Positions 1 to 11,029 of a stretch of 64,000 nucleotides of DNA are shown one piece after another (position 1 is the stretch's first letter; every line of letters begins with the position of its first letter). Below the pieces are notes generated by a model. That model worked only from the letters and a program-made list of their open reading frames with translations, ran no database searches and was not told the DNA's origin. The stretch is from positions 17,172,192 through 17,236,191 of the forward strand of contig OY754338.1 in the NCBI GenBank assembly GCA_963573305.1, in the 5' to 3' direction. Source of the stretch: Pyrrhosoma nymphula (Eukaryota; Arthropoda; Insecta; Odonata; Coenagrionidae). Both the position numbers and the translations under genes were made by a program.

Positions 1-2184
1 AAATGCTACTTGCGGGTGAAATTGAAGCCAGCCGATTTTCCGTACAAAGGCGAACCTTGATCGATATGCCGATTACACCATTACCGTCCCCCATATTAAT
101 GGATGTCTGCGTTTACACTTTTAATTACTACATGTAAGTGACTTGTAAGGCTACCGATATACAAGTAACTTGCATCGTTAAGCCGCATGTAGTGTGTTTC
201 ACGGTTAGTGAAAGCCTGATGTGGAGTCTTCCCCGGCCACTCGATCTTAAGGTGAAATGCAGTGCACTGCTTAGATGTAGACGTGTTTTTTTTGCGCGAG
301 AAAATATCATTTCCCTGTTCTCCAACTGCGTACCCTCATTCAATACTACCGTTTGCGACGACTACGCTTGGAATGTGAGTAATCCCTTCAAAGTGATAAG
401 AACGATGAAAAGGAACATTCCACTATACTCCACGCTCGTTATAGTGGCCGATCGATTTTTACGACCATTGCGTCAATATAGAGATAACAAGGCTGGTCAT
501 TGTTGCCTTGATAATGACGATCTTGATTTTAAAATCCATCGGTCAATATAACAAGCGTAGAATTTCATCCGCATTGTACTCATCGTGTTGAATGTTACTA
601 TGAAAGTTTGAGGAAAACTTCTCTTAATCTACAAAACGCTGCGCTAGCCACATCCAAGGTGTGTGGCAGAGAGTGTTCCACACCAGGCACGACTGGTCCC
701 AGTTCATGGTCGATACTTGAACGCTCCCCAGGCTCTATGGCGTCAACCATAAGCAGTCGGGAGAAAAATACACAGCCCAACCAGAAAATAGGATTTCGCT
801 ACGTTGGTGAACTTGATTACATACAGTAGCAGGGCCAAGAGACTACAAATGGTTGGTACTGTCAGTGCTACTATTTCATGGATACTTCGTGATACAGATG
901 CATACAGAAATCAAAATCATGCAGGCATCCCAAGCGCCTAGAGGTGTTGGTAATAACGATGAATTAATAAACACAAGGAGATAGTCTTGCCTACCCAGCG
1001 ACATTGTCTCGTCTGCATACCCCTACAGTTATTCTTGCATAAAAGTATTATTACAAAATTATGGACCCACTAAACAATAAATAAAATATAGTATCCCATG
1101 CAGGTATTTAAAACAGAATTTATAAAATGATGAAAGCCTAAAATAAAGGCTATAACATACATTAACATTATTGGAGGCATTGATGATTGTTTTCAGTAGT
1201 GGCGTGAGTAAAAATTATTATTTATAGCCCAAAAATTATTGCCTCATTCCAACAATTTATGTCCTCAAGTGTGTTTACAGATTCGATCGCATGACGACCT
1301 TTGAGCGTAGGAGCGCTTTAAGAGGTCTGTGCTCTTAGAAGTTGCCTTTGTTGGAAGTGGCGATAGTAGCGATGTCACAATGTGTATCACCACTAGGAGG
1401 CCATCGTTCAATGACTGTCAATTGTACACGAAACTCCTCGAGTTCCACTGACATTCGTGGAAACTATACATTTTCACGAATCATAAACAATTTTTAGCAA
1501 ATAACTGTAATTACAGGCAATTTAAGTTTTAGAATTATTTCATTTCTTATTATCTATGGCAAGAGCAGTCACGAGGGATACTTTTAGGTAATCTTTTACA
1601 GCAACAGACGTCTCCATGTAATGATAAATATTTACATTTTTAGCATCAAGTATCCCTCCGAAGCAACATTTGGCGCATGAGTTCGTAGTTCTCGGTCTCA
1701 GTCAAGTGATCATGGTTTTGCTGGCGTTGTGGAATGTTATCGCAGAAAATATTATCGTGGGTGTAAATGTGTTGTATTGACGAGTTAATTTGTAAGAAAG
1801 GACAACGTGGACCTAAAATTCGCTCGCAATAAAGACGCCATTGTTATTACCATTATTATTATTAGAAGTAGGTTTCTTTTTGTGCGGGTTAGTTGGAACT
1901 GTTGTCGATTGTGTCCCGATTACTATTCCTACTCACCCCTAATTCCACAGAAGTCCATGCTTACACGCGGAAGGGCTACCTACTATCGAGCTACTCACAA
2001 GGCGATAGTATGCTATGTATACCAACGTAACTTCCCCGTGTAAAGCCGCCTTTAGGTCTTGGCGCTGGCGAATGCCAACAGAGTACATAAGGGGTCGATC
2101 AGTGCCCTTCTGCCTAGAGGTCGCGATGGACACAGACCCCTTTCCCTCACCTCCCAATCCCCCCTTCAGCCATCTCCTCCCCAC
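1..2184. other. Unannotated AT-rich stretch
   Basis: I see no convincing gene here. The longest reading frame (138-551, +, 137 codons) has no recognisable domain, no splice context and no compositional bias, so I treat it as chance. No inverted repeat, tRNA or transposon end was recognised. It may be intron or intergenic DNA. Confidence 0.4.
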
Positions 2185-2192
2185 CTCTTTAA

Positions 2193-2293
2193 GTGTGCGT
2201 GCGCGCGCGCGCGCCATAGTGGAGTGTATATCGATCGATAAATCGATCGCCGCGGGGGAGGCGACCTCTCTCTCTCTCCCTCGAGAGAGAGAG
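2193..2293. repeat. Alternating GC run plus GA/CT palindrome
   Basis: A run of alternating purine-pyrimidine (GTGCGTGCGCGCGCGC, about 2193-2215) is followed by a TCGATCGATAAATCGATCG palindrome and then a CT tract meeting a GA tract around CTCGAG (2266-2293). The first part is prone to Z-DNA and the last can form a cruciform. GAGA-type sites are used by GAGA-factor proteins in insect promoters, but no promoter or transcript can be shown here. The surrounding 2050-2400 is GC-richer than its neighbours. Confidence 0.6.
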
Positions 2294-2477
2294 GCAGACA
2301 AAAGAGAAGCGAGTGGAGGAGAATGCGGGAAGACGCGTCGTCGAATCGCGTGGATTGCCCGCTGCGCTTAAACGTGGCTGCGGAGAGGTAATCGGTGGCT
2401 CATTGAGTGCCTACTTTTTAATTATTTTTCAAGTAAGACGAAAAAAAATAAAACTTTAAAAAACATGTTTTTTTTTG

Positions 2478-3002
2478 GAATGTACTAAAAAGTTGAAAAT
2501 AATTTTTGAGTTGTCACAACTGGCTTACAAAAGGCAGAACGTGATTGTTTGTGACTAAAAGTAAAACCATTGGGGCGCAACAAACATTTGTGATGCAAAA
2601 AACTTTACCATTACTATATTAGTGGAACAAGTCTTTAGTATTCCAAATTGTGCAGGACCTGGAATTTACGGTAAGCGAAGTTTGCCACGACCTTTAAAGT
2701 TATTTGGAATATCTTAAGCTTTCCCGGCGTAAAGCGAGGTTGGTGTTTCTTCGGGTTTTCGACCGGGTCAAACTCTCCATTTTTGCCGACGTTTCAATAA
2801 ACGAGTCGTTTATCATCCTCAGGGCGTGTTATTTATTAAAATTATTTGTTGAAAAGCTTTTTGTGTCACAAGTTGTGATTGGAACTTTCCGGTGAAAAGT
2901 CTATTGCATCACAAATGTTTATTTTTAGTCACAAATAATCACGTTCTGCCTTTTTTGGCCAGTTGTGACAACTCAGAAGTAATTTTCTACTTTTTAGCAT
3001 TT
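2478..3002. mobile_element. Non-autonomous long-TIR element (about 525 bp)
   Basis: The left arm (2478-2597) and right arm (2905-3002) are inverted copies, sharing for example TTGTCACAACTGGC, GGCAGAACGTGATT and ACATTTGTGATGC in the same order. The interior (about 300 bp) is not a transposase and holds a minus-strand hammerhead-like core. This looks like a foldback or MITE-type element into which a Penelope terminal repeat inserted. A clear target-site duplication was not found. The outer sequence TGTACTAAAAAGT is similar to TGCACTAAAAAGT in the hairpin at 12975-13580, so the two may be related. Confidence 0.75.
2791..2822 (-). ncRNA. Hammerhead-like ribozyme core
   Basis: Read on the minus strand: CTGAGGA (rc of 2816-2822), then a hairpin with a perfect 7-bp stem (ATAAACG at 2797-2803 against CGTTTAT at 2807-2813), then GAAAC (rc of 2791-2795) followed by GTCGGC. 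This matches the conserved hammerhead core CUGANGA, stem II, GAAA. Hammerheads of this compact kind are known from the terminal repeats of Penelope-like elements. Stems I and III were not established, so activity is unproven. Confidence 0.55.
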
Positions 3003-3526
3003 ACATTTTTAAATGAAACAATTATTTGTAAAAGTTTTATTTACTTATTTTGTTTAATATTTTTTAGCTTTTAATAATTTTTCATCAATCTTTTATTCAC
3101 TTACGGTCGTTTTTTGATGGATAGATTATTGAATCATTTACAGTGAAAATTTTAATGGAAAAGAATGGAACGATTATTTTGTGAGTTTTATTAATGAATA
3201 AATTTCGAGTTAATTTGTTTAAAATTTAGAGAATATTGTACTGTCATCTAGAATACATATTTGGGAACAGATTCAAGAAAATCGATTTGGTGGAAGTGGG
3301 TGAAATATCAATTACAAGACTTGACCCAAACAAACAGAGATGTGGAGGAAAATAAAACCGTAAATAATGACATAACGTAAGTGAAGACTCCAGGTCAAAA
3401 CTTATGAAATATTGTATTTCAATCTACGCCGAATATTGCTGCCAAATTTGAACATAATCGGATGAATATAATTCGATTGGGAGATTCTACCCAAGCATCC
3501 AGATAGAAACTCAAGTTAAATAAAAT

Positions 3527-3780
3527 CATAGGCGTATCCAGGGTGGTTTGAGGGTTGTAACCCTCCCTATTAATTTAAAAAAACGTAAATATGATTTTTC
3601 TAACACATGCTAATAGTAAACCTATAGATCACCTTCCAATACATAATATAACACCTTGAAAACGTCATTTTAAGATGCATATTTTTTAAAATTCCCGGAC
3701 CGGTTTTACATGGGGGTATTCCATACCCCCACACCCCATAGGTAGTAACCCCCCTTCAGACGCTTCTAGATACGCTTATG
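3527..3780. mobile_element. hAT-like MITE with 7-8 bp TSD
   Basis: The ends are inverted: CATAGGCGTATC on the left and GATACGCTTATG on the right. AATAAAA occurs directly outside both ends (3519-3525 and 3781-3787), an eighth base differing. An element of about 254 bp with a near-8-bp duplication fits a hAT-type non-autonomous transposon. No coding capacity is present. Internally it carries CCC/GGG-rich inverted segments. Confidence 0.7.
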
Positions 3781-4315
3781 AATAAAACCATGTAAAAACA
3801 TTCTCAGACCACAATTCATTTAAGTGCGTCTGTTAATACATTTGAATTCACCAGTAATGGAAACGTTGCAGTAATTAAATTTTACATTTTTTCCCTGGTT
3901 AAAGCTTATGTTGACGAGAATTTTCGGCGCTCTATTCGAAATTTAGAAGAAATTTTATTGAAATATGTATTTTTCGAAAAAAAAAAGACTCTGCGTGACG
4001 CCTTTATATTCGTTAGAAATAGTTATGGTAAAATGAAACGCATTATTTCGAGTTTAGAAAGAAATCTGTACATATTATGTATTCGAATTATTACGAGCTA
4101 TATGTCATTTGCCATAAGGCTACGTGTTATTATATATTATATTATGTGTTATTATAAAATATTAATGAATTACCAAAAATCCTCTTCGATATGATGCAAT
4201 GTTTTTCACCTTTATCCAAAGATATCACTAAGGAGAGACAGTGATAGAAAGAGCACATATGCGAAGTTTCATGCAAATATTTTCATAAAAATCTCTCCTA
4301 CCTCGTTATTCGTAT

Positions 4316-4340
4316 TTAAGGCCAGTTTGAGCAAAATATC
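4316..4340. repeat. Solo end of the TTAA-flanked MITE family
   Basis: TTTAAGGCCAGTTTGAGC followed by AAAATATC closely resembles the terminal sequence of the elements at 20517-21228 and 55077-55645 (TTAAGGTAGTTTGAGCGA). No matching inverted end was found nearby, so this is either a truncated copy or chance similarity. Confidence 0.4.
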
Positions 4341-4719
4341 ATATTACATATAATTCATTTAAGTACCGGAGGACCGAGGTTTTCTTGGCTGAAGCAGTTG
4401 ACATTTTTAAATGTCTTTAAAAAATATTATTTTGAAAAAAAAATAGTTCAGCACTTTTTTCACATAACTCCCTAAACAAAATCGTGGGCTTTCGGTCTAT
4501 TAGAAATATGGAAATGGAAGGGTTAGATAATTATCCCATTATGTGAGGATGGGGGATGGTATTTTATGCATATTTATTTTATTTTATGCCGAAAAAAATC
4601 AATTCAGCCCTTCTTTCCAAACCACACATCTTGTGTGACGAGGATTTTCTTTTGATAAAAGAACGTTTAGACAATGTTGTCTCTTAACTCACTAAAATGT
4701 AGGTATAGCATTCGATGCG

Positions 4720-5290
4720 CTAAAAGAACGACTGTTGCAAATCAATTCCAATGTACTCAAATGCTTGTCCTTGGGATTATGTATTATTGTGGCAAAAGCG
4801 TACTGGAAATTGATGTTTGTAATTGTACATCCAAGTTGGCATTTGGTAGAATGTAATGTAATTCTTAGAATTTGCACTTCTTTTTCTGTGTGCTCACCGG
4901 TAATAATTCTTGCCTTTGTAATGATGTTGCATAAATCAGTTGCTCTTAGTCTAGAGCCATTACATAAACATTTGGAGACATAAATTTCATATAAATTGTG
5001 TTGTTTTGTTTTAATTTTAGTTCATAAGATGACAAATCAGCAATATCGACAAAATTCAATTATTTTTATGTAAATTCAAGGCCTCCTGCTGGCTGGTCTT
5101 TGACAGAGTCGTAGTTAGTGTAGACCTTGGATTCTCCGAGCAATTTTTTTATGATGTCCTTATTGATTTTGGCAACTTCTTTATTTAGAGGAGCTAATTT
5201 AGCTCGATCTTTCATTTCTTTGTATATTCTGTTGGTGAGACAATTACTAAAATCTTCATATATTAAGTTTCTGCTAGAGATTAAATCTAC
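4720..5290 (-). pseudogene. Helitron-type PIF1 helicase remnant
   Basis: Minus-strand translation gives a run of clean codons (about 5076-5290) containing RAKLAPLNKEVAKIN and KKLLGESKVYTNYDSV. Further on, after stops and frameshifts, come NGSRLRAT, KARIITGEHTEK, RITL and finally SQGQAFEYIGIDLQQSFF. These are, in order, the C-terminal motifs of PIF1-type helicases as encoded by Helitron rolling-circle transposons; the family motif is normally NKSQGQTF. Family proteins are over 1,000 residues, and only the last 200 or so are represented here, with the N-terminal Rep domain and Walker motifs absent. At least two frameshifts and several stops show it is dead. The Helitron 3' hairpin was not identified. 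A host PIF1 copy is possible but less likely given the decay and absence of introns. Confidence 0.75.
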
Positions 5291-5309
5291 TGGAATAATT
5301 GGACTGGAG

Positions 5310-7705
5310 TAAAAAAAAAATACTATTCAAATAAATATAGTGCTTACCTTATGAAGAATTGCCGAGAAAAACCAAGAGTTGTTTACATAACAGCCCGTTC
5401 TCATAATAACATTTTTAATTATAATCGTATTCGATACGATAATATATGATACGATTACGGTTATGTAATTCAGGATGTATATACAATTAACATATATTAT
5501 AGGATATCCTAGTTCTCTGTGTCAATTTGATGCCTGCGAGAAAATAAGTAAAACACACTGATTCAAAAACTTTGTCTTTAATATCAGCTGCTGTAATAAT
5601 CTCAGCTGTTGTTTCCTTCCCAGAAATATAGATTGGCGTGCGTTCATTATACTTAATCGCTTTGTCTCATTACTTGTTTCGGGGCGCTCATAACTAGCCC
5701 ATGACCATCGTTACGCACTGCACCTGTTAATATTTATAAAAGAGTTTTTTCGAAAATTTTTTAAAATCGGCCCAAACCAAAGGTTCGTCTCAAGGTTAAT
5801 TTTTGGCGATAGGAACAAATAATTCTAGAAAATTACCGCAATGAACAATTATTTGACCGTCGGCACAAGCCGATAGAGGAGCTCTTGTCCCTACGAAGGG
5901 TGGTGTTTGTCACTGACCAGGTTTGCAAGTGAATGAGCCCGGTGTCAGGCAGATTTTGAGGCACCACGGTATCAAAATTGTAGCCCTGCGGGATTTTTCT
6001 CTCCAGAGTAGGTAAAGTCATTCTATTGGGAAACTCAGACTAAGAGAGGCACATCCCAGGAAATTTTTCTGAAGCAAAGGCAGCCCAGGAAACAAACCAT
6101 TTTTACATGCAAAAGGTCTGATGTTTCTGATAATTTGATATGTTTATGTTGGACGTTGTCGACGAGAGATTTGTTCCGAGTAAAGGCGTCGTTCAGTCCC
6201 AAATTGTAGTTAATATAATGTTCTTTAAAGTTATTGTGAGTGGTTTCTTTTCATAGTAATTTCTATCTTGATCAATTATTAAGGCATTTAGATGTCTACA
6301 ACAGGCATACTATACGAAAAATGAATATCTATATATTTCATTTCGGCGTTACGCGATAAAAATTGAGATTTTTGAATTTTTCGAAAACAGTTCAATGTTC
6401 ATTTTCTCAGACAATAAGACATATACCTCTATGACATAAATCCTCTATGTATATAAAAACATATATGCCTCTATGTTATCTCAAATTAAAGATAAAATAA
6501 TTTATTTTAATATTGTTTTTTTTAAGATTCCTCATAGGAGTAGATATTATTGAAATATTTGGCAAAAATCATCAAAAATTTAAAATCTTTAGTGTTTTCC
6601 AAATAAAACCTTTTTCTGTGAAAAGCCATTTCTTAGTAGTTATTGAACGTAGATAACTTTATTTGAGCTTCCATCATAGCAAATTAACTCTATTTTAAAG
6701 AAAGAACTATTATGTTTTTTTTGTGAAATACATACCTAATTTAGAAGACATGGGCAAGAACTTAAAAAGTCCCAAAATTTAGTGCTTTCTCTCGAAAAAA
6801 ATGAAGCGATGTGGCGCTCCGAGGTCGAAAACATAAATATATAATGCCTGTCCAAACCCTAACAATATATAAAAAAATCAGATCTACCCGATCTTTTGCA
6901 TCTAAACTATCCATTTTTTGCTTTATTTCCTTGACTAAGGGTTTGATTTCACCTTATTCTTAAGACTACAGGTGCTACCTCATCCAGCATTTTAATCTCA
7001 ATTTAACTCCGTTTCTCTTATTTTCTTCTTCCATGTCTGTTTCTATAATTTTACTCTACAGCTCTCAAGTCAAGTAACTTTAAAGTTCGTTCTGGCAATC
7101 GATTATCTAGCCTCATCATTATTATGACGAAAGTGAGGGACACTCTTCCTGTCATTCTCGTAATTCGTTCATTTCGCACAAGAACTAACGTAGATACTCT
7201 ACACGACCTTCTTAAAAGATCCATTTCTGCAGTATTTATTTTATTTTTCTTTCTGACTGGTTAGGTATTGCCAGTATTCTGTATTGTAGGTCAATATTGG
7301 ATCAATGATAACTCCGTATATTTCCATTTTTATTCCAACCCCATCTTGTTTTACCAGAGCAGTGAGTATCTACATATCTCCTGCCCTGTTTACCATTACT
7401 CTCTGCGTGGTCTTTTCACAAAAAATAATTACTATAGCATGCTTCTGCTCAATATGAAACTACTACTTGAAGAAAATACCTTATGCTCAATATAACCAGT
7501 ATCTATACTCAGGTGTTCACAAGCAGTAATTGATATGCTTTTAAACAATGTAGAGCAAATTATGTTGTGAGTTAAAATTTTAAAATGACGATATTGTTTC
7601 CTATTCTAAAGAAGAGATGATTGCGAAACTTTTACCGAAAACTGGGCAATAGCCTGCCATGATAGAAACACAGGTTCCCGATCATTCGACGAGGTTAAGC
7701 ATGGC
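5310..7705. other. Unannotated AT-rich stretch
   Basis: No gene or complete transposon was recognised. A short palindrome around TCGTATTCGATACGA (about 5430-5445) and a loose repeat of ATATGCCTCTATGT (about 6420-6475) are the only structured pieces seen. Confidence 0.4.
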
Positions 7706-7709
7706 TCTG

Positions 7710-7872
7710 AGGACTTGTTCAGTAAGGATTTGACACGGTCAAAGCTCGGAAAATCCGTGGATTTGACGTCGCAGCCCCCGACAAATCCCAACGTTTGAAT
7801 GGTCGTAATTGAAATCGTCAAAATTACGTCACCGTCGATGCTCGGAATTTCCGAGGCCAAACTGAATAACCC
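7710..7872. mobile_element. MITE, copy 1 of a two-copy family
   Basis: An inverted-repeat element of about 160 bp. One end reads GGACTTGTTCAGTAAGGATT and continues GACACGGTC, GCTCGGAAAATCCG; the reverse complement of the other end begins GGGTTATTCAGTTTGG and continues CTCGGAAATTCCGAGC. The same order of motifs recurs at 17501-17684. No coding capacity. Confidence 0.65.
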
Positions 7873-7997
7873 ACCAACTCCTATTCGGAATCGGGTCGTG
7901 ATTCCCCTATTCAATTGAGTTGAGTCCTTTTACCCCTGCCTGCAAGTTGAAGACAGCAGGTGCGATATGACCTTTGCCAACGAATCACGTTTGAAGA

Positions 7998-8113
7998 GCA
8001 TTATCACAGAAAAACTTTATAAATTTACACAACAAGTTTATTTAACCTTGCTGTGGAAATATGTAGGTTAAATAAACTTGTTGAAATTTACAAAGTGTTT
8101 CTGTGATAATGCT
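7998..8113. repeat. 116-bp near-perfect hairpin
   Basis: GCATTATCACAGAAA...AACAAGTTTATTTAACC at 7998-8045 is repeated inverted at about 8067-8113, with a spacer of roughly 20 bases. The stem is about 48 bp with few mismatches. It could be a small foldback transposon or, if transcribed, a structured RNA. No promoter or internal gene is visible. Confidence 0.75.
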
Positions 8114-8739
8114 GTCTTTCACACATTTCCACAAATTATCGCCTGATAGCTATCTACGATAAAAACTATTCGGAAGCACGTTTGTCTGAAGCTGTACTAC
8201 TTTTACTGAAAATTTATGGTAACGTTCGATATTTGTCCGATGTAACTACTCACGTAAGATTGAGTATGTCGACGGAAGAAATGGTTCGTTAATGAATACT
8301 GGAGCGTCCACAGACTGGATAGAAAGGGTGGGTGGGATGGGCATAAGGGGGGGGTATTAAAGGTCTACTTGAAGGGGTGGCCTCCTCCTGTATCACACCC
8401 CCTCGTCTCGCCGGATGGTCGCCAGGGGGGGTTGAGAGTATGCGCCGGACGCAAAAGCGGTCCGAATGACGGTGGAGGCGGGTGGGAAATGCGGTGAATG
8501 TGTGAAAAGCATCGGTCTCTTATATCTCGAGCGTTCGGAGAGGAGACGGAGGAAAGGATAAAATGAGGGAGCTTTGTGGGATTTGACGGAGTTCTAATTG
8601 GGTCGAGAAAGAAAGAGATGCCGGGGGAGGAGGAATGCAATGGAACCGAGGATGCAGTCAAATGGCGCCATTCCTCTGCGCGATAGTCGACGGAAGTCGA
8701 TACGATCGAGAGAGAGAGAGAGATTTTACCCTACTCTCT
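8114..8739. other. GC-richer unannotated stretch
   Basis: No reading frame looks real. The segment has G-runs (about 8325-8360), a CT-rich patch and a GA repeat (about 8708-8722) just before the next transposon. Composition differs from the AT-rich surroundings, but no function is evident. Confidence 0.35.
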
Positions 8740-9309
8740 CGGTGCAAAAATTTTGTAGGCTCGAGTTTGAGCACAGAGTAAAAATGAACCATAATACGTA
8801 CACGAGTACGAATTACATAAAATTTCAGATCACTTAATTTTGTGTTTTACCATATTTACTGACAATTTTTATAACACATCTCTGATTTTTTATCCCGATT
8901 AAAACAAAAATTATACTGGTTTTTTGGCGTTTTCTAAGGGAACGCACTCTCTGACTTTGAAAATTGATATCAACTTATTTATGGCAAATGAAAATGATCT
9001 GAAATTTGAGATTAACATTAAGAAAGAACTTATCCTTTCTGTAATTATATTTTCATAATGATTGAACGCCAACTGTTTTCCTCATTAGAGGTCAAAGAGA
9101 ACCGTTCCCTTAGACAACGCCAAAAAACCGGTACTTTTTTTCTGTTGTCATCGAGATTAAAAATCAGAGATGAGATATGAAAATTGACGGTAAATATGGT
9201 CAGATGCAAAAAAAATGAACTAAAATTTGATGTAATTTGTATTTGTGTAGGTATTATGGTTCATTGAAATTCGGTGCTCAATCTCGGGTCATCATAATTT
9301 TTGCACCGA
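8740..9309. mobile_element. Long-TIR MITE (570 bp)
   Basis: Both ends start CGGTGCAAAAATT and continue inward in inverted orientation for more than 200 bp: TTGAGCAC, AATGAACCATAATAC, CATATTTAC, CATCTCTGATTTTT, GGTTTTTTGGCGTT. A central region of about 100 bp separates the arms. It has no coding capacity. The boundaries are soft because the CGGTGC ends are each preceded by similar but not identical bases, and a duplication was not clear. Confidence 0.8.
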
Positions 9310-9849
9310 CAGGAGTCATATTAGAGACCATGTTCGAATTTTATATTTTAACTAGCTAAATTACGCGGTGGTTCACGGGATCACACTTCCTTCATAACTC
9401 ATCATGTAAGACGAGAAGATTTAGTGTGTAGTTGTCTGAACAGTGTGTGTGTAGTTGTCTAAACTACAGTTTTATTAAGTATTTTATTTATTTAATAATT
9501 TGTATTTGAAGAGATCCATACAAATGTGTGGCAACAGTAAAGTTAACAGGATGACAATATCTTCCATAAACAATATCTATAAGAAGTCAAGTAAATCAAA
9601 GATGGACCGAATCAGGAAAATTAACAGGGGGAAACAACAGTTAAATAAGCAAACACTGTTATCCAAAATTCATTCCAAAATGTTTTTTTTTATTTCACGA
9701 TATACTTCGATAATTAAAAGCAAAGAGTTATTTATTTGAAATCTTTTACTATAATGCTTGACGATACAATATTTTTTTGTTTGTCCGTCTGGAGCATAGG
9801 CAAATAAATGTTCTGAGATACAGACTCTAGAGTATATATAGTTGATGTA

Positions 9850-9882
<33 letters not shown>

Positions 9883-9975
9883 AAACGAAAATTTCGCCAA
9901 TAGGCCACAACAATAAAAACACTTGACAGGGGGTGGGGAAAGAAAAGTAAAAAGAGAGAGAGGACTTACTGGGAC

Positions 9976-10001
9976 GTTTCGGGAACGTAGGCCTTCTTCA
10001 G
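9976..10001 (-). ncRNA. Hammerhead-like core, stem II damaged
   Basis: Minus strand: CTGAAGA (rc 9995-10001) and GAAAC (rc 9976-9980) are intact. The intervening hairpin differs from its sister copies (GGCC...TCCC rather than GGGC...GCCC), so stem II is weakened and the copy is probably inactive. Confidence 0.5.
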
Positions 10002-10156
10002 CTGTAGAAAATTGAGAAGTCACGGCCAACTATATGTAGACAATATATACTATACATATACTCTACTATATATATATATATATATATAATTTAAAAAAAA
10101 ACACTTGACAGGGGGTGGGGAAAGAAAAGTAAAAAGAGAGAGAGGACTTACTGGAC

Positions 10157-10183
10157 GTTTCGGGCATGTAGGCCCTTCTTCAG
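10157..10183 (-). ncRNA. Hammerhead-like ribozyme core
   Basis: Minus strand: CTGAAGA (rc 10177-10183), stem II GGGC/GCCC closed by the loop CTACAT, then GAAAC (rc 10157-10161) followed by GTCC. This is the canonical CUGANGA, stem II, GAAA layout. Confidence 0.6.
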
Positions 10184-10215
10184 CTGTAGAAAATTGAGAA
10201 GTATTAATTCTACAG

Positions 10216-10242
10216 CTGAAGAAGGGCCTACATGCCCGAAAC
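10216..10242 (+). ncRNA. Hammerhead-like core, inverted partner
   Basis: CTGAAGA at 10216-10222, GGGC at 10224-10227 pairing with GCCC at 10234-10237, then GAAAC at 10238-10242. It is a perfect inverted copy of the core at 10157-10183, giving a palindrome centred near 10200. Confidence 0.6.
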
Positions 10243-10337
10243 GTCCAGTAAGTCCTCTCTGTCTTTTTACTTTTCTTTCCCCACCCCCTGTCAAGTGTTT
10301 TTATTATATTGTGGCCTATTGGCGAAATTTTCGTTAC

Positions 10338-10379
<42 letters not shown>

Positions 10380-10511
10380 GAAACGAAAATTTCGCCAATA
10401 GGCCACAATATAATAAAAACACTTGACAGGGGGTGGGGAAAGAAAAGTAAAAAGAGAGAGAGGACTTACTGGGACGTTTCGGGCATGTAGGCCCTTCAGA
10501 ATTTTCTACAG

Positions 10512-10538
10512 CTGAAGAAGGGCCTACATGCCCGAAAC
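10512..10538 (+). ncRNA. Hammerhead-like ribozyme core
   Basis: CTGAAGA at 10512-10518, GGGC at 10520-10523 pairing with GCCC at 10530-10533, and GAAAC at 10534-10538 followed by GTCCC. Its inverted partner (about 10476-10498) has lost the CTGAAGA box. Confidence 0.6.
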
Positions 10539-10597
10539 GTCCCAGTAAGTCCTCTCTCTCTTTTTACTTTTCTTTCCCCTCCCCCTGTCAAGTGTTT

Positions 10598-10601
10598 TTA
10601 T

Positions 10602-10639
<38 letters not shown>

Positions 10640-10644
10640 GAGTG

Positions 10645-10676
<32 letters not shown>

Positions 10677-10764
10677 GAGTGTATATATATATATATATAT
10701 ACACTCTTACAGTATATATATATACTATACACTATATATATATATATATAGTGTATAGTATATA

Positions 10765-10835
<71 letters not shown>

Positions 10836-10890
10836 CACTATGTATATATATATATATACACTCTATATATATATATATATATATATAAAT
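10598..10890. repeat. Long (TA)n microsatellite with GTGTA/ACACT interruptions
   Basis: Nearly 300 bp of TA dinucleotides are broken by AGAGTG, ACACTC and TACAGT islands that are themselves inversely arranged. Shorter TA runs occur at 9851-9880, 10065-10088, 10339-10376 and 11700-11720. They sit at the edges of the Penelope units, which suggests TA-rich targets or tails. The reading frames through these tracts are meaningless Ile-Tyr repeats. Confidence 0.95.
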
Positions 10891-10904
10891 ATAAACATAT
10901 GCCA

Positions 10905-11000
10905 CAGGTGGGGCGAAATTAAATATAAACACATAAAAAAGAACACTCACACTATAAGTTGATATTTCGGTTGCTCTAGAACCTTTCTCAAAGATAGATG
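10905..11000 (-). repeat. Divergent Penelope-type terminal repeat with hammerhead-like core
   Basis: Minus strand: TTGAGAA, a hairpin with GGTT (rc of 10980-10983) pairing AACC (rc of 10969-10972), then GAAAT (rc 10964-10968). It follows the hammerhead layout but departs from the core at several positions. Flanking CACAGGTGGGGCGAAATTAA and AATATAAACACAT mirror the layout of the units upstream (GGGGTGGGGAAAG, then AAAAACAC). Confidence 0.4.
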
Positions 11001-11029
11001 GATACAAAATGATGGACAGGCAGGGAACA

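Larger units (their letters stand above)
9886..10605. mobile_element. Alternating inverted array of Penelope-type terminal repeats
   Basis: One unit of about 120-140 bp recurs five times in alternating orientation: minus at 9886-10020, minus at 10091-10201, plus at 10207-10335, minus at 10381-10500, and plus at 10501-10605. Each unit holds CACTTGACAGGGGGTGGGG, an AAGTAAAAAGAGAGAG tract and a hammerhead-like core. Several units also end in AAATTTCGCCAATAGGCC followed by TA repeats. Penelope-like elements are known for tandem and inverted partial insertions and for hammerheads in their terminal repeats. The fourth unit has lost part of its core. Assembly collapse or artefact in such palindromic DNA cannot be excluded. 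Confidence 0.75.

Noticed and set aside
138..551. 137-codon reading frame on the plus strand
   Set aside because: No recognisable domain, no splice or Kozak-like support, AT/GC composition like its surroundings; one frame of this length is expected by chance in 64 kb.
9670..11007. Several 60-119 codon frames with Ile-Tyr runs
   Set aside because: They are translations of (TA)n microsatellites and palindromic terminal repeats.
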